Assembly (NCBI RefSeq): GCF_902497995.1 | Contig: NZ_CABVII010000003.1 | Coordinates: 186,001-250,000 of the forward strand | DNA length: 64,000 bases | Source of the DNA: Pseudomonas fluorescens | GTDB lineage: Bacteria; Pseudomonadota; Gammaproteobacteria; Pseudomonadales; Pseudomonadaceae | Direction of reading: 5' to 3' | Part shown: in pieces, positions 54,967 through 63,676 of the stretch | How the letters are laid out: each line of letters starts with the position of its first letter | Position numbering within the stretch: position 1 is the stretch's first letter | Program-made: the position numbers and the translations under genes | The notes under the pieces: model-generated | The model's input: only the letters and a program-made list of their open reading frames with translations | Told to the model about the DNA's origin: nothing | The model's database searches: none

Positions 54967-56097
54967 ATGCGCAAACTTCTGTACCTGACCTTCTCCATGG
55001 CATTGATTGCCGCCCTGACCACCTACGCCATGTGGGCCGCGGATCGTCCGGTGGGTCACTACCTCTCGGACCTGCGTATCGATCTCGCCGTCGATCAGGG
55101 CACGCCTGCCGATCGCGGCAACCTGCTGGGCATCCAGCCCGAACTGTTTCCCACCGACTACCAAAGCTCCGAGCGTTTGCACCGCAAGCTCGCGGCCTAT
55201 TTGCAGAAGGCTCGGGACCAGGACCTGTTGAATGAAAAAACCATCGTCGTGCTGCCGGAACACATCGGCACCTGGCTGATGGTCAGCGGCGAGAAAGATG
55301 AGCTGTACCAGGCCACCACCCTCAAGGAAGCCATGAACTGGCTGGCGGCGAGCAATCCCTTGAAGTTCATCCGCGCCCTGATCGGTGCCACAGGCGACAG
55401 TCGCCTGGACGACGCTCACCTGCGGATGAAAGCCAAAGGCATGGCCAAGGACTACCAGGCCTTGTTCGGTGGCCTGGCCAAAGAATTTCACGTGACCCTG
55501 GTGGCCGGCTCCATCGTGTTACCCGAACCCAGCATCATCGAGGGCAGGCTGAAAATCGGCGGCGGTGCGTTGTATAACAGCAGCGTGGTATTCGGCCGTG
55601 ACGGTCTGCCGATCGGCCAGCCCCAGCGCCAGATGCACCCGGTGTTCGATGAACATGAGGTCATCGCGGCCAATGGCGAGCAGAAGCTCAGTGTCGTCGA
55701 TACCCCGGTCGGGCGCCTGGGGGTGCTGATCGGCAGCGACAGCTGGTACCCGGACAACTACCGCAAGCTTGACGATCAGGGCGCGAAGTTCGTCGCGGTG
55801 CCGGCCTTCGTGACCGGGCACGGCACCTGGGACAAGCCGTGGCGCGGCTACAAAGGCTTGTCGACGCCCGGCTCCGTCAGCATCAAGCCCGGGGAACTCA
55901 GCGAAGGCCAGGCCTGGCATCACTTGACGCTGACCGCTCAACCGCCCGGCAGTCAGGCGATCGCCGGTATGAGCGTGTTCCTGCGCGGTCAGTTCTGGGA
56001 TCAGGGCAGCGCCGGGCAGAGCTTTCTCAGCAGCAACGGCCAGCATTTCGCCGATGGCAACGCCCGTGGCGCGCGCCTGCTGAACCTCTGGTTATAA
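54967..56097 (+). CDS. Nitrilase-superfamily (carbon-nitrogen hydrolase) protein lacking catalytic Lys and Cys
   Basis: Protein of 376 residues with an N-terminal signal or membrane anchor (LLYLTFSMALIAALTTYAMWA), so exported or periplasmic. The alpha-beta-beta-alpha nitrilase fold is recognisable: the catalytic Glu is retained at E98 in IVVLPEHIG. At the Lys position (usual RK.H) the sequence is R221-Q222-M223-H224, and at the Cys position (usual ICYD) it is IGSD at 255-258. Two of the three Glu-Lys-Cys residues are therefore replaced, and hydrolysis by the normal mechanism is unlikely. It starts 3 bases upstream of an AraC gene in the same transcript. Role unknown. Confidence 0.75.
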   Translation: MRKLLYLTFSMALIAALTTYAMWAADRPVGHYLSDLRIDLAVDQGTPADRGNLLGIQPELFPTDYQSSERLHRKLAAYLQKARDQDLLNEKTIVVLPEHIGTWLMVSGEKDELYQATTLKEAMNWLAASNPLKFIRALIGATGDSRLDDAHLRMKAKGMAKDYQALFGGLAKEFHVTLVAGSIVLPEPSIIEGRLKIGGGALYNSSVVFGRDGLPIGQPQRQMHPVFDEHEVIAANGEQKLSVVDTPVGRLGVLIGSDSWYPDNYRKLDDQGAKFVAVPAFVTGHGTWDKPWRGYKGLSTPGSVSIKPGELSEGQAWHHLTLTAQPPGSQAIAGMSVFLRGQFWDQGSAGQSFLSSNGQHFADGNARGARLLNLWL

Positions 56098-56100
56098 CGC

Positions 56101-57141
56101 ATGAAACCCTTGCCGATGCGCCTGGGCGATCTGTCGGTGGGCTTTGTGCATAGCCTGGCCGACGCCGTGCACAGCCACGGTGCAGACCCTCTGCCACTGC
56201 TCGAGCAATACGGCCTCGACGCGGCTCGCCTGGGCGAAGCGGGCGCCCGGCTCTCGATCCCGCGCTATATGCGCCTGGGCCACAGCGCCATTCAGCTGAC
56301 CGGCGAAGCGGCACTGGGTTTGCGCATGGGCCAGCTCAGTCGCCTGAGCCAGGCCGGCCTGGCCGGAGTGACCGCCGCCCAGGCGCCGACGGTGCGCGAA
56401 GCGGCGCGCTGCCTGATTCGTTTCGAGGCCTTGTACGGCTCCAACTATCGCGGCCAGTCAAGCTTTCACGAGGACGCCCAGGGCGCCTGGCTGCGGTTCT
56501 ATTCCATCAGCCCTTACAACGCCTACAACCGCTTCGTGGTGGATTCGATCATCGCCGGCTGGTTGCAGCAACTGTCCAGCGTCAGCCCTGCCCCGCTGCG
56601 CGCCGAACGCATCGAGATCGAGTTCCAGGCGCCGGATTACCGGGAGGCGTATGCCGTGCTGGGCGACTGTCCGATCCAGTTCGGTGCCGAACACAATCAA
56701 CTGCGCCTGAGCCTGGCCAGCCTGGCCCAGCGCAATCCGCTGCACTGCCCGAGCACCTGGCGCCACTTGCTGCAACTGTGCGAACGGGAACTGGAGCAAT
56801 TGACACGCACCCGCAGCCTGCGTGAACGCATCACTCAGTTGCTGGGGCCATTGCTCAATGGTGGCCGGGAACCCGACCTGGAAGAAGTGGCGGCACGCCT
56901 GAAGCTGCCGACCTGGACCTTGCGCCGCAAACTGGCCGAGGAAGGCACGCAATTTCGCGCGATCCTCAACGACACGCGCCGCGACCTGGCCATGACCTAT
57001 ATCCGCGACACCGAACTGGCATTCGGAGAAATCGCCTACCTGCTGGGCTTTGCCTCAGCCGAAGCCTTTCAACGGGCCTTCAAGCGCTGGAATGGCCAGA
57101 CCCCCGGCGAATTTCGCCGCAGCCATCGCCAATCCGCCTGA
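56101..57141 (+). CDS. AraC-type transcriptional regulator with Arabinose_bd-like N-terminal domain
   Basis: Regulator of 346 residues. Residues 1-210 match the N-terminal domain of the OruR/ArgR-like AraC group, with LGEAGARLSIPRYMRLGHSAIQLTGEAALGLRMG and FEALYGSNYRGQ. The last ~100 residues are the double helix-turn-helix domain, with LEEVAARLKLPTWTLRRKLAEEGTQFRAIL and IAYLLGFASAEAFQRAFKRWNGQTPGEFR. The ATG lies three bases after the nitrilase-like stop, so the two are co-transcribed and probably linked in function. The effector is unknown; this group often senses fatty acids or amino acids. Confidence 0.87.
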   Translation: MKPLPMRLGDLSVGFVHSLADAVHSHGADPLPLLEQYGLDAARLGEAGARLSIPRYMRLGHSAIQLTGEAALGLRMGQLSRLSQAGLAGVTAAQAPTVREAARCLIRFEALYGSNYRGQSSFHEDAQGAWLRFYSISPYNAYNRFVVDSIIAGWLQQLSSVSPAPLRAERIEIEFQAPDYREAYAVLGDCPIQFGAEHNQLRLSLASLAQRNPLHCPSTWRHLLQLCERELEQLTRTRSLRERITQLLGPLLNGGREPDLEEVAARLKLPTWTLRRKLAEEGTQFRAILNDTRRDLAMTYIRDTELAFGEIAYLLGFASAEAFQRAFKRWNGQTPGEFRRSHRQSA

Positions 57142-57144
57142 CAC

Positions 57145-57231
57145 CTACAGTTCGGTAGCGTCTTCGGCGGGTTCCAGCGGGTCGAGTTCGAACGCCTGAT
57201 ACTCGAGCAGTTCTTCTTGATAATCGTCCAT
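57145..57231 (-). CDS. Small acidic protein of 28 residues, unknown
   Basis: A short ORF starting ATG at 57231 encodes 28 residues beginning MDDYQEELLEYQAFELDP. It is very acidic and has no basic residue. A strong ribosome site (GGGGGA) lies six bases upstream, which makes translation credible despite the length. It converges on the AraC gene with a three-base gap. I do not recognise a family; PqqA-like peptides are similar in size, but the needed conserved Glu-x-x-x-Tyr pair is not clear. A longer in-frame start at 57327 is unsupported. Confidence 0.5.
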   Translation of the reverse strand: MDDYQEELLEYQAFELDPLEPAEDATEL

Positions 57232-57442
57232 TTTGATTCCCCCACGGTTCGTTTGAAAAAATGCCTGAATAAGCGACCTGCGCCTTGAGCATAAAGTGCC
57301 CGTGTGAAAGAAAAATGACGCAGGCAAGACGCTACGCGGCTACTTGATAAAACGTAGCAGTAGATCAGGAATTTATCACAGGATTTTTTCGATACTGGCC
57401 ACAGAACGGTGACCGGAGTTGACGCGGATCAAGGATGAAGGT

Positions 57443-57479
57443 GTTCCGGGATCGCCGCCGTGTGGCCCGATCCCGGAAC
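57443..57479. terminator. Strong hairpin downstream of the DUF2242-like gene
   Basis: A 12-bp perfect stem GTTCCGGGATCG/CGATCCCGGAAC with a 13-base loop lies 13 bases past the stop of the 57492-58352 gene. No T-run follows, so a terminator or stability hairpin are both possible. Confidence 0.55.
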
Positions 57480-57491
57480 GTCAGCCCCCGA

Positions 57492-58352
57492 TTACCGGGC
57501 AGTGACCGGCATGGCCGGAATCGGCTCGGTCGGTGGCGGCAGGCTGGAGTCCGCCGGCGGGGTGACCGTTTCGGTGGAGGTGGCCGGCTCGCTGTTCTCG
57601 GCCGGGGTGATCGGAGCTGTTTCAGGCGGCGGTGCCACCGGCTCCGAGACCGCCGGTGCCGGTGCCGGTTGCTGCACGGGCTCCTGGGCCGGAGCGGGAG
57701 CAGGCGCTGCCGCCGGTGCAGGCGTCGCTGCAGGCGTCGGCGCGAATTGAGCCGGTGCGGCCTTGGCTTCAGGCACGCCCAGGTCGGTCTTCGGCTTTTC
57801 CTTGATGTGCGCGGCTTTTTTCGCTTCCGGCGGCAGGAACAGCTCGACCAGGGCGAAGAAACGCTCGTAGAACTTGGCCGAGGAGACGGTTTCGCTGGCG
57901 ACCTTGACCATCGAGTCGTCGGACGAGCCGATCGGCATCGATACCGAGCCCAACACACCCACGCCGAGGCTGGCGGAGTTGTTGGTCTTCTTCAGAGCAT
58001 AGCGGTCCTGCAGGGCGTTGGCGAACATGGTTGCATGATGCCCCTCGGTGCCGTCATCGGCGCAGACCACACTGAAGCTGATCTCCATGTGGGTATCGCC
58101 GGTCTGCTGGAAGCTCTTGTGGCCACTGATCAGTTTCGGATCGCTGCTGGTGATGATGTAGCCCTGGCTGAGTAGCGCCCGACGGGCGGCCTCGCAGGTC
58201 TGCGCATCGGTCACCGGGTAATTGCGGGAAAAGGTACCGGAGTCGTCGAAGTTCTCATGCTCGTAGATGGCGGCCTTTTCCGACGAGCAGCCGGCAACGG
58301 CGGCCAATACCAGAGCCAGCCCGACGATCTGCATGGGAATTGATTTAGACAT
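57492..58352 (-). CDS. DUF2242-like lipoprotein with Pro/Ala-rich tail
   Basis: Lipoprotein precursor of 286 residues. The signal MSKSIPMQIVGLALVLAAVAGC ends in the lipobox VAGC. The N-terminal globular region (DAQTCEAARRALLSQGYIITSSDPKLISGHKSFQ, then MEISFSVVCADDG) resembles DUF2242. From about residue 190 it becomes a long low-complexity tail of Ala, Pro and Thr, probably disordered and spanning the periplasm. I chose ATG 58352 over an upstream in-frame ATG at 58391, because the signal starts there. Function unknown. It is transcribed alone, with the ppiD terminator upstream and a hairpin downstream. Confidence 0.78.
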   Translation of the reverse strand: MSKSIPMQIVGLALVLAAVAGCSSEKAAIYEHENFDDSGTFSRNYPVTDAQTCEAARRALLSQGYIITSSDPKLISGHKSFQQTGDTHMEISFSVVCADDGTEGHHATMFANALQDRYALKKTNNSASLGVGVLGSVSMPIGSSDDSMVKVASETVSSAKFYERFFALVELFLPPEAKKAAHIKEKPKTDLGVPEAKAAPAQFAPTPAATPAPAAAPAPAPAQEPVQQPAPAPAVSEPVAPPPETAPITPAENSEPATSTETVTPPADSSLPPPTEPIPAMPVTAR

Positions 58353-58474
58353 TGAACATCCTGAAGAAACGGTCCGGGGCGTATTGTGCAACAGATCGAT
58401 GCTTAGGGTGGCACCGATTAGTGTCTTAAAACAGATACACGACTACTGACCGTTTATAAACAGGAAAGTCCCCC

Positions 58475-58515
58475 TGCAGGAGCTGTCGAGCGAAGCGAGG
58501 CTGCGATCTTTTGAT
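58475..58515. repeat. Intergenic repeat fragment sharing the CGATCTTTTGATC core
   Basis: TGCAGGAGCTGTCGAGCGAA and the following GCGAGGCTGCGATCTTTTGATC form a unit I recognise as a common Pseudomonas intergenic repeat. Its 3' 13-mer is the reverse complement of the core of the 21319-21373 inverted repeat. Confidence 0.6.
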
Positions 58516-58530
58516 CCTGCCAACAAAAAA

Positions 58531-58551
58531 CCCCGGCCTTTTGGGCCGGGG
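58531..58551 (-). terminator. Rho-independent terminator of ppiD
   Basis: The stem CCCCGGCC/GGCCGGGG has a five-base loop and a T-run on the minus strand (A-run at 58525-58530), about 30 bases past the ppiD stop. Confidence 0.9.
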
Positions 58552-58580
58552 TCTTGTGTCGCGCAAACCTCAATCAGGCA

Positions 58581-60452
58581 TCAGAACCGCTCGATGTCCG
58601 CTTCGGCTTCCAGCTGCTTGCGGTAAGCCGAAAAGTCTTGCTGACCAATGCGCGAGGCGAGGAAGCGACGGTATTGAGCCTTCTCTTCATCGGTCGGCGC
58701 CGCCGCTTCGTTCACGCCGTTCAGACGCACGATCACCAGGCTGCCATCGGCCAGGGTCACGCTGTTGAAGGTCGGTTTGTCCTTCGCGGCGGGTTTAGGC
58801 ATGCGGAATAGCGCTTGCAGCACAGTCGGGTCGATCCCTTCCTGAGCGCGAGTGGCTGCGTCGGTGACTTTCCAGTCCTGACCATCGATGGCCTGGTCCA
58901 GCGGGGTCTTGCCGTCGCGCAGGCTGGCGATCAACTCATCGGCCCTGGTCTTGGCGGCAGCACTGGCGTGCTCCCTGGCCAATTGCCCACGAATCGCGGC
59001 AGACACGCTCTCGAGCGGCAGTTGCGCAGGCTTGAGGTGCTCCTTGGCGCGCAGCACGATCACGGTTTCCGGATCGAGCTCGATGGCAGTGCTGTTGGCA
59101 CCCTCATCCAGCACTTCAGGACTGAATGCAGCGGTGATCACGGCACGGTTGGCCGCCACACCTTCGCCGCCATCACGGCCGAACGGCTTGGAGGTGTGCA
59201 CGGTCAGCTTCAAGTCTTGCGCCGGCTGGGCCAGGTCGGAGGATTCGAACGCCGAGTCTTCCAGTTGCTTGGTGGCTTCGACGAAACGCTGTTCGACCTG
59301 CTGGGTTTTCAGCTCGCGGGTCAGCTTGTCTTTCAGGCTGGCGAAGGTTGGCACTTGCGGCGCTTCGACGCCCAGCAACTTGATCAGGTGGAAACCGAAG
59401 TCGGTGCGAACCGGCTCCGAAACCTGATCCTTGGCCAACGCATACAGCGCTGTTTCAAAGGCTGGATCGTAGACACCAGGACCTGCGAAGCCAAGGTCAC
59501 CGCCGGTATTGGCCGAACCCGGGTCCTGGGAGAATTCCTTGGCCAGTGCCTCGAATGCCTCGCCCTTGGCCAGACGTGCCTGGACCTCTTCGATCTTCGC
59601 CTTGGCTTGCGCCTCGGTCACCTTGTCGTTCACTTCGATCAGAATATGCGCGGCCCGACGCTGTTCGGACAGGTTCGCGGTTTCTTTCTGATACGCCGAT
59701 TGCAGGTCTTCGTCCTTGACGCTGACCTGATCAAAGAAGGACGACTTCTTCAATTCGAGGTAATCGATGACCACCTGGTCCGGCGTCATGAATTCCTTGG
59801 CGTGTTCGTCGTAGTAGGCCTTGACCTCCTCGTCGGTCAGCTTCACAGCTGCCGGGTCGACCTTGACGTTCAGGGAAGCGAAATCGCGGGTCTGTTTTTC
59901 CAGACGGGCGAAGGCCAGCACCTGTGCGTCGGTGACGAAACCGCTGCCTGCCAGACCGGCGCGCAGCTGACCGATCAGCATTTCCTGAGCCAGCATCTGG
60001 CGGAATTGCAGGCGGCTGTAGCCGAGTTGACGAATGACCTGGTCGAAACGCTCGGCGCTGAACGTGCCGTCCACCTGGAATTCAGGCGTTTGCAGGATCA
60101 CCTGGTCCAAGGCTGCTTCGGAAAAAGCGAAGTCGGATTTTTCTGCGCCCTGGAGCAGCAGTTTGCGATCGATCAAGCCTTTGAGGGCCGAATCGCGCAA
60201 CATTTTTTCGTCGAGCAAGGAAGCATCGAAGTCCTTGCCCAGCTGTTGCATGAGTTGACGGCGTTGCATATCGACCGCCTGGCTCAGCTCGTTTTGAGTG
60301 ATTTTTTCACCATTGACCTTGGCCGCGTTCTGGCTGTTGGTCGTGGCCTGGAAAATGGCCTCGACACCGGTGAACGCCATCAGTACAACGATGACCCCGA
60401 TAATGGTCTTGGCAATCCAGCCTTGTGAATTGTCCCTGATATTCTGCAGCAT
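58581..60452 (-). CDS. ppiD: Peptidyl-prolyl isomerase/chaperone PpiD
   Basis: Inner-membrane-anchored periplasmic chaperone of 623 residues. A single N-terminal transmembrane segment (GWIAKTIIGVIVVLMAFTGVEAI, residues ~12-34) is followed by a SurA-N-like helical domain (~35-250). The parvulin domain (~265-365) includes RAAHILIEVND and FAKEFSQDPGSANTGGDLGFAGPGVYDPAF-type motifs. A second helical domain ends EAEADIERF. It assists outer-membrane protein folding and works near the Sec translocon. A degenerate tRNA-like gene with its own terminator lies between it and hupB. Confidence 0.95.
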   Translation of the reverse strand: MLQNIRDNSQGWIAKTIIGVIVVLMAFTGVEAIFQATTNSQNAAKVNGEKITQNELSQAVDMQRRQLMQQLGKDFDASLLDEKMLRDSALKGLIDRKLLLQGAEKSDFAFSEAALDQVILQTPEFQVDGTFSAERFDQVIRQLGYSRLQFRQMLAQEMLIGQLRAGLAGSGFVTDAQVLAFARLEKQTRDFASLNVKVDPAAVKLTDEEVKAYYDEHAKEFMTPDQVVIDYLELKKSSFFDQVSVKDEDLQSAYQKETANLSEQRRAAHILIEVNDKVTEAQAKAKIEEVQARLAKGEAFEALAKEFSQDPGSANTGGDLGFAGPGVYDPAFETALYALAKDQVSEPVRTDFGFHLIKLLGVEAPQVPTFASLKDKLTRELKTQQVEQRFVEATKQLEDSAFESSDLAQPAQDLKLTVHTSKPFGRDGGEGVAANRAVITAAFSPEVLDEGANSTAIELDPETVIVLRAKEHLKPAQLPLESVSAAIRGQLAREHASAAAKTRADELIASLRDGKTPLDQAIDGQDWKVTDAATRAQEGIDPTVLQALFRMPKPAAKDKPTFNSVTLADGSLVIVRLNGVNEAAAPTDEEKAQYRRFLASRIGQQDFSAYRKQLEAEADIERF

Positions 60453-60522
60453 GCGTCCCCCAGAAACGGTTGAACTTCAAAATTAGGCAACCGTGGAGCG
60501 TGGGTAGAGTCCGGATAGAAGA

Positions 60523-60546
60523 AAGGCGCATCCGAGGATGCGCCTT
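60523..60546 (-). terminator. Terminator downstream of the tRNA-like sequence
   Basis: A perfect 9-bp stem GGCGCATCC/GGATGCGCC is followed by TTTCTTCT on the minus strand. It lies nine bases after the tRNA-like CCA end. Confidence 0.88.
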
Positions 60547-60554
60547 CTCGTAAC

Positions 60555-60632
60555 TGGCGGAGCGGATCGAGGGCTCGAACGTGCGACCCTCGGTGTCTCG
60601 GCACGGCGACTCGCCGACTGGACTACCGCTCC
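60555..60632 (-). pseudogene. Degenerate tRNA-Asp-like sequence (tRNA relic)
   Basis: On the minus strand a 78-base sequence starts GGAGCGGTAGTCCAGTCGG and ends CCGCTCC-G-CCA. The 7-bp acceptor stem pairs perfectly, an encoded CCA and a T-loop TTCGAGC are present, and the 5' half matches bacterial tRNA-Asp. But the D stem, anticodon stem and T stem do not pair: the T stem GCACG faces CCTCG, the anticodon stem CGTGC faces CCGAG, and U33 is absent. No GTC anticodon can be placed. It is followed by a good terminator, as a real tRNA gene would be. I infer a decayed or repurposed tRNA; a tRNA-like RNA is possible. Confidence 0.65.
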
Positions 60633-60685
60633 GCTGCCAGGTCAGGCATGACCCCGACCCGGATAGGCAAAAACCTGAATCGAAC

Positions 60686-60958
60686 TTAGTTGACAGCTTC
60701 TTTCAGTGCTTTGCCGGCTTTGAAACCTGGTTTTTTGGCGGCTGCGATTTCCAGCGTCTTACCGGTCTGTGGGTTACGACCAATGCGAGCTGGACGATCG
60801 GTGACGGAGAACGTACCGAAACCCACCAGAACAACAGAGTCGCCAGCCTTGAGAGCGCCAGTGACGGATTCGATTACAGCGTCCAGCGCACGGCCAGCAG
60901 CAGCTTTCGGGATATCAGCGGATGCAGCGATAGCATCAATCAGTTCCGACTTGTTCAC
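60686..60958 (-). CDS. hupB: DNA-binding protein HU-beta
   Basis: Histone-like nucleoid protein of 90 residues. The sequence from [22 protein letters not shown] to the beta-arm [41 protein letters not shown] is the canonical HU fold, with the [12 protein letters not shown]-intercalating tip. The start codon is GTG at 60958, preceded by AGGGGAC. It lies downstream of lon on the same strand, the usual clpX-lon-hupB-ppiD order. A near-consensus sigma-70 promoter is found about 95-123 bases upstream of the start codon. Confidence 0.97.
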   Translation of the reverse strand: MNKSELIDAIAASADIPKAAAGRALDAVIESVTGALKAGDSVVLVGFGTFSVTDRPARIGRNPQTGKTLEIAAAKKPGFKAGKALKEAVN

Positions 60959-61052
60959 TCTAAGTCCCCTTATATCTATTTGAGTATGATTCTAAGTTTT
61001 TGGTGAAAGCAAAAAACGAGTGCTGAATGGCCTGCAGACACTGAAGAGCCGC

Positions 61053-61081
61053 TTTATAACAAGGGCTCTAAAAAGCGTCAA
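61053..61081 (-). promoter_or_regulatory. Promoter of hupB
   Basis: On the minus strand TTGACG (61081-61076), a 17-base spacer and TATAAA (61058-61053) lie in the lon-hupB gap. This gives a leader of about 90 bases. Confidence 0.7.
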
Positions 61082-61104
61082 CAAGCCCCCCAGGCAAATG
61101 CGTA

Positions 61105-63501
61105 CTAATGCGTGCTAATTCTTTCCTTAGAGTCAGACTCGCGTTTTTCATCCTTTGCAACTATCTCCGGAGCCACATCAGGCAAGGGCTCCGGCGCGTA
61201 TTGCAGCGCAATTTGCAGGACCTCGTCAATCCATTTAACCGGTTTAATCTGAAGATCTGCTTTGATATTGTCCGGAATTTCCTTCAGATCGCGTACGTTC
61301 TCTTCAGGAATGATCACCGTCTTGATTCCGCCACGGTGAGCCGCGAGCAGTTTTTCTTTCAGGCCGCCAATCGCCAACACCTGGCCACGCAGGGTGATTT
61401 CACCGGTCATGGCGACGTCCGCACGTACCGGAATGCCGGTTAATGCCGAGACCAGGGCCGTGCACATGCCTACACCGGCGCTAGGGCCATCCTTCGGGGT
61501 CGCCCCTTCCGGCATATGGATGTGCGTGTCGCGCTTCTCGTGGAAGTCCAGGGGAATCCCCAGGCTCTTCGCGCGGCTGCGGACCACGGTCAAGGCAGCG
61601 GTGATCGATTCGACCATCACGTCACCCAGGGAACCGGTCTTGATCAGTTGGCCCTTGCCGGGAACGACAGCGGCTTCGATGGTCAGCAATTCGCCGCCCA
61701 CCTGAGTCCACGCCAGGCCGGTGACCTGACCGATCTGATCCTGGGATTCGGCCAGGCCGTAGCGGAATTTACGCACGCCCAGGAAATGTTCGAGCATGTC
61801 GGCAGTGACTTTCACCGAGAAGCGTTTTTCCAGCGCGTGCTCTTTGACCGCCTTGCGGCAAACCTTGGCAATCTGGCGTTCCAGCCCGCGGACACCGGCT
61901 TCGCGGGTGTAGTAGCGGATGATGTCGCGGATCGCTTCGGCGTCGAATTCCAGCTCGCCTTTCTTCAAGCCGTTGGCCGTGATCTGCTTCGGCGAAAGGT
62001 ATTTGACGGCGATGTTGATCTTCTCGTCTTCGGTGTAGCCCGGCAGACGAATCACTTCCATCCGGTCCAGCAGCGCCGGCGGAATGTTCATGGAGTTGGA
62101 GGTGCACAGGAACATCACATCGGACAGGTCGTAGTCGACTTCCAGATAGTGATCGTTGAAGTTGTGGTTCTGCTCGGGATCGAGCACTTCCAGCAACGCC
62201 GAGGCCGGATCGCCACGCATGTCGCTGCCCATCTTGTCGATTTCATCGAGCAGGAACAGCGGGTTGCGCACCCCCACTTTCGTCATCTTTTGAATCAATC
62301 TTCCTGGCATCGAACCGATGTAAGTACGGCGATGACCACGAATTTCCGCTTCATCGCGTACACCGCCGAGGGCCATGCGCACGAACTTGCGGTTGGTGGC
62401 GTGGGCGATCGACTCCGCCAGCGAGGTTTTACCCACGCCAGGAGGACCGACCAGGCACAACACCGGGCCGCGAATCTTCTTCACGCGCTTTTGCACGGCG
62501 AGGTATTCGAGGATCCGCTCTTTGACTTCTTCCAGACCGTAATGGTCGGCGTCGAGAATGTCTTCGGCGCGGGCCAGGTCCAGACGCACCTTGCTCTGGG
62601 CCTTCCACGGCACCTGGACCAGCCAGTCGATGTACGAACGTACCACGGTCGCTTCCGCGGACATTGGCGACATTTGTTTCAGCTTGTTCAGTTCAGCCTG
62701 GGCCTTGGCCAGGGCATCTTTGGGCAGACCGGCGGCATCGATGCGCTTTTTCAGCTCCTCGACTTCGTTGTGGCCTTCGTCGCTGTCGCCGAGCTCTTTC
62801 TGAATAGCCTTCATCTGCTCATTCAGGTAGTACTCGCGCTGGCTGCGCTCCATTTGTTTCTTGACGCGACCGCGAATGCGTTTTTCGACTTGCAGCAGAT
62901 CGATTTCGGCATCCAGCAACGCCAGGACGTGCTCGACCCGGGCCGACAAATCGATGATTTCGAGGATTTCCTGCTTCTGCTCGATCTTCAGGGCCATGTG
63001 CGCGGCCATGGTGTCGACCAGGCGGCCTGGCTCGTCGATACTGTTGAGCGACGACAGGACTTCAGCGGGGACTTTCTTGCCCAGCTGTACATATTGTTCG
63101 AATTGAGCCAGCAGGCTGCGGACAAACACTTCCGACTCGCGCTCGGGCGCGTCGGTTTCGTCGATCAGCGAGACTTCGGCGCGGCAGTGGCCGTCCACTT
63201 CGCTGAAGCGCTCCACGGCGCCCCGCTGCTCACCTTCGACCAGGACCTTGACCGTGCCATCAGGCAGCTTGAGCAGCTGCAGAACGGTCGCAATCGTACC
63301 TACGCGATAGAGTGCATCTTCACCGGGATCGTCGTCAGCAGGGTTTCTCTGAGCCAGCAGAAGGATCTGCTTGTCGCCGGTCATCGCTGCCTCGAGGGCT
63401 TCGATGGATTTCTCGCGCCCCACGAACAGCGGGATAACCATGTGCGGATAAACCACAACATCACGCAATGGCAGGAGAGGCAATTCGATGGTCGTCTTCA
63501 T
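61105..63501 (-). CDS. lon: ATP-dependent Lon protease
   Basis: Cytoplasmic AAA+ serine protease of 798 residues that degrades misfolded and regulatory proteins. The N-terminal substrate-binding domain starts [25 protein letters not shown]. The ATPase domain has Walker [20 protein letters not shown]. The catalytic dyad is Ser674 in [11 protein letters not shown] and Lys717 in [17 protein letters not shown] 63501 is chosen because it gives the conserved N-terminus; a much longer open frame upstream is not coding. A sigma-32 promoter precedes it, and hupB lies 146 bases downstream. Confidence 0.97.
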   Translation of the reverse strand: MKTTIELPLLPLRDVVVYPHMVIPLFVGREKSIEALEAAMTGDKQILLLAQRNPADDDPGEDALYRVGTIATVLQLLKLPDGTVKVLVEGEQRGAVERFSEVDGHCRAEVSLIDETDAPERESEVFVRSLLAQFEQYVQLGKKVPAEVLSSLNSIDEPGRLVDTMAAHMALKIEQKQEILEIIDLSARVEHVLALLDAEIDLLQVEKRIRGRVKKQMERSQREYYLNEQMKAIQKELGDSDEGHNEVEELKKRIDAAGLPKDALAKAQAELNKLKQMSPMSAEATVVRSYIDWLVQVPWKAQSKVRLDLARAEDILDADHYGLEEVKERILEYLAVQKRVKKIRGPVLCLVGPPGVGKTSLAESIAHATNRKFVRMALGGVRDEAEIRGHRRTYIGSMPGRLIQKMTKVGVRNPLFLLDEIDKMGSDMRGDPASALLEVLDPEQNHNFNDHYLEVDYDLSDVMFLCTSNSMNIPPALLDRMEVIRLPGYTEDEKINIAVKYLSPKQITANGLKKGELEFDAEAIRDIIRYYTREAGVRGLERQIAKVCRKAVKEHALEKRFSVKVTADMLEHFLGVRKFRYGLAESQDQIGQVTGLAWTQVGGELLTIEAAVVPGKGQLIKTGSLGDVMVESITAALTVVRSRAKSLGIPLDFHEKRDTHIHMPEGATPKDGPSAGVGMCTALVSALTGIPVRADVAMTGEITLRGQVLAIGGLKEKLLAAHRGGIKTVIIPEENVRDLKEIPDNIKADLQIKPVKWIDEVLQIALQYAPEPLPDVAPEIVAKDEKRESDSKERISTH

Positions 63502-63559
63502 GATTTCGCCTCTACGGCGGCCGTAAGGCCGTAAACAGATGGAAGTAAGCTTGAAACCA

Positions 63560-63588
63560 AGATGGGGGCTCGTCTGGAAAAAAACAAG
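63560..63588 (-). promoter_or_regulatory. Sigma-32 (RpoH) type heat-shock promoter of lon
   Basis: On the minus strand CTTGTT (63588-63583), a 15-base spacer and CCCCATCT (63567-63560) match the heat-shock consensus with a perfect -10. It lies about 60 bases before the lon start. Confidence 0.8.
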
Positions 63589-63634
63589 CGGATAAAAGCG
63601 CGGCTTAAAAGATTGCGGCCTAGCCACAATAGCA

Positions 63635-63654
63635 AAGGGGCCCGAAGGCCCCTT
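63635..63654 (-). terminator. Terminator of clpX
   Basis: The stem AAGGGGCC/GGCCCCTT with a TTCG loop is followed by a short T-run on the minus strand, 22 bases past the clpX stop, separating clpX from lon. Confidence 0.85.
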
Positions 63655-63676
63655 CTTTGTTCCAGCGGCGTGACGC

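Noticed and set aside
60555-60632. Annotation of the tRNA-like sequence as a functional tRNA-Asp
   Set aside because: Three of the four stems do not pair and there is no anticodon loop with U33, so only a relic or tRNA-like RNA is supported.
61516-63534. Open frame of 672 codons on the plus strand opposite lon
   Set aside because: Antisense shadow of lon with no ribosome site or similarity.
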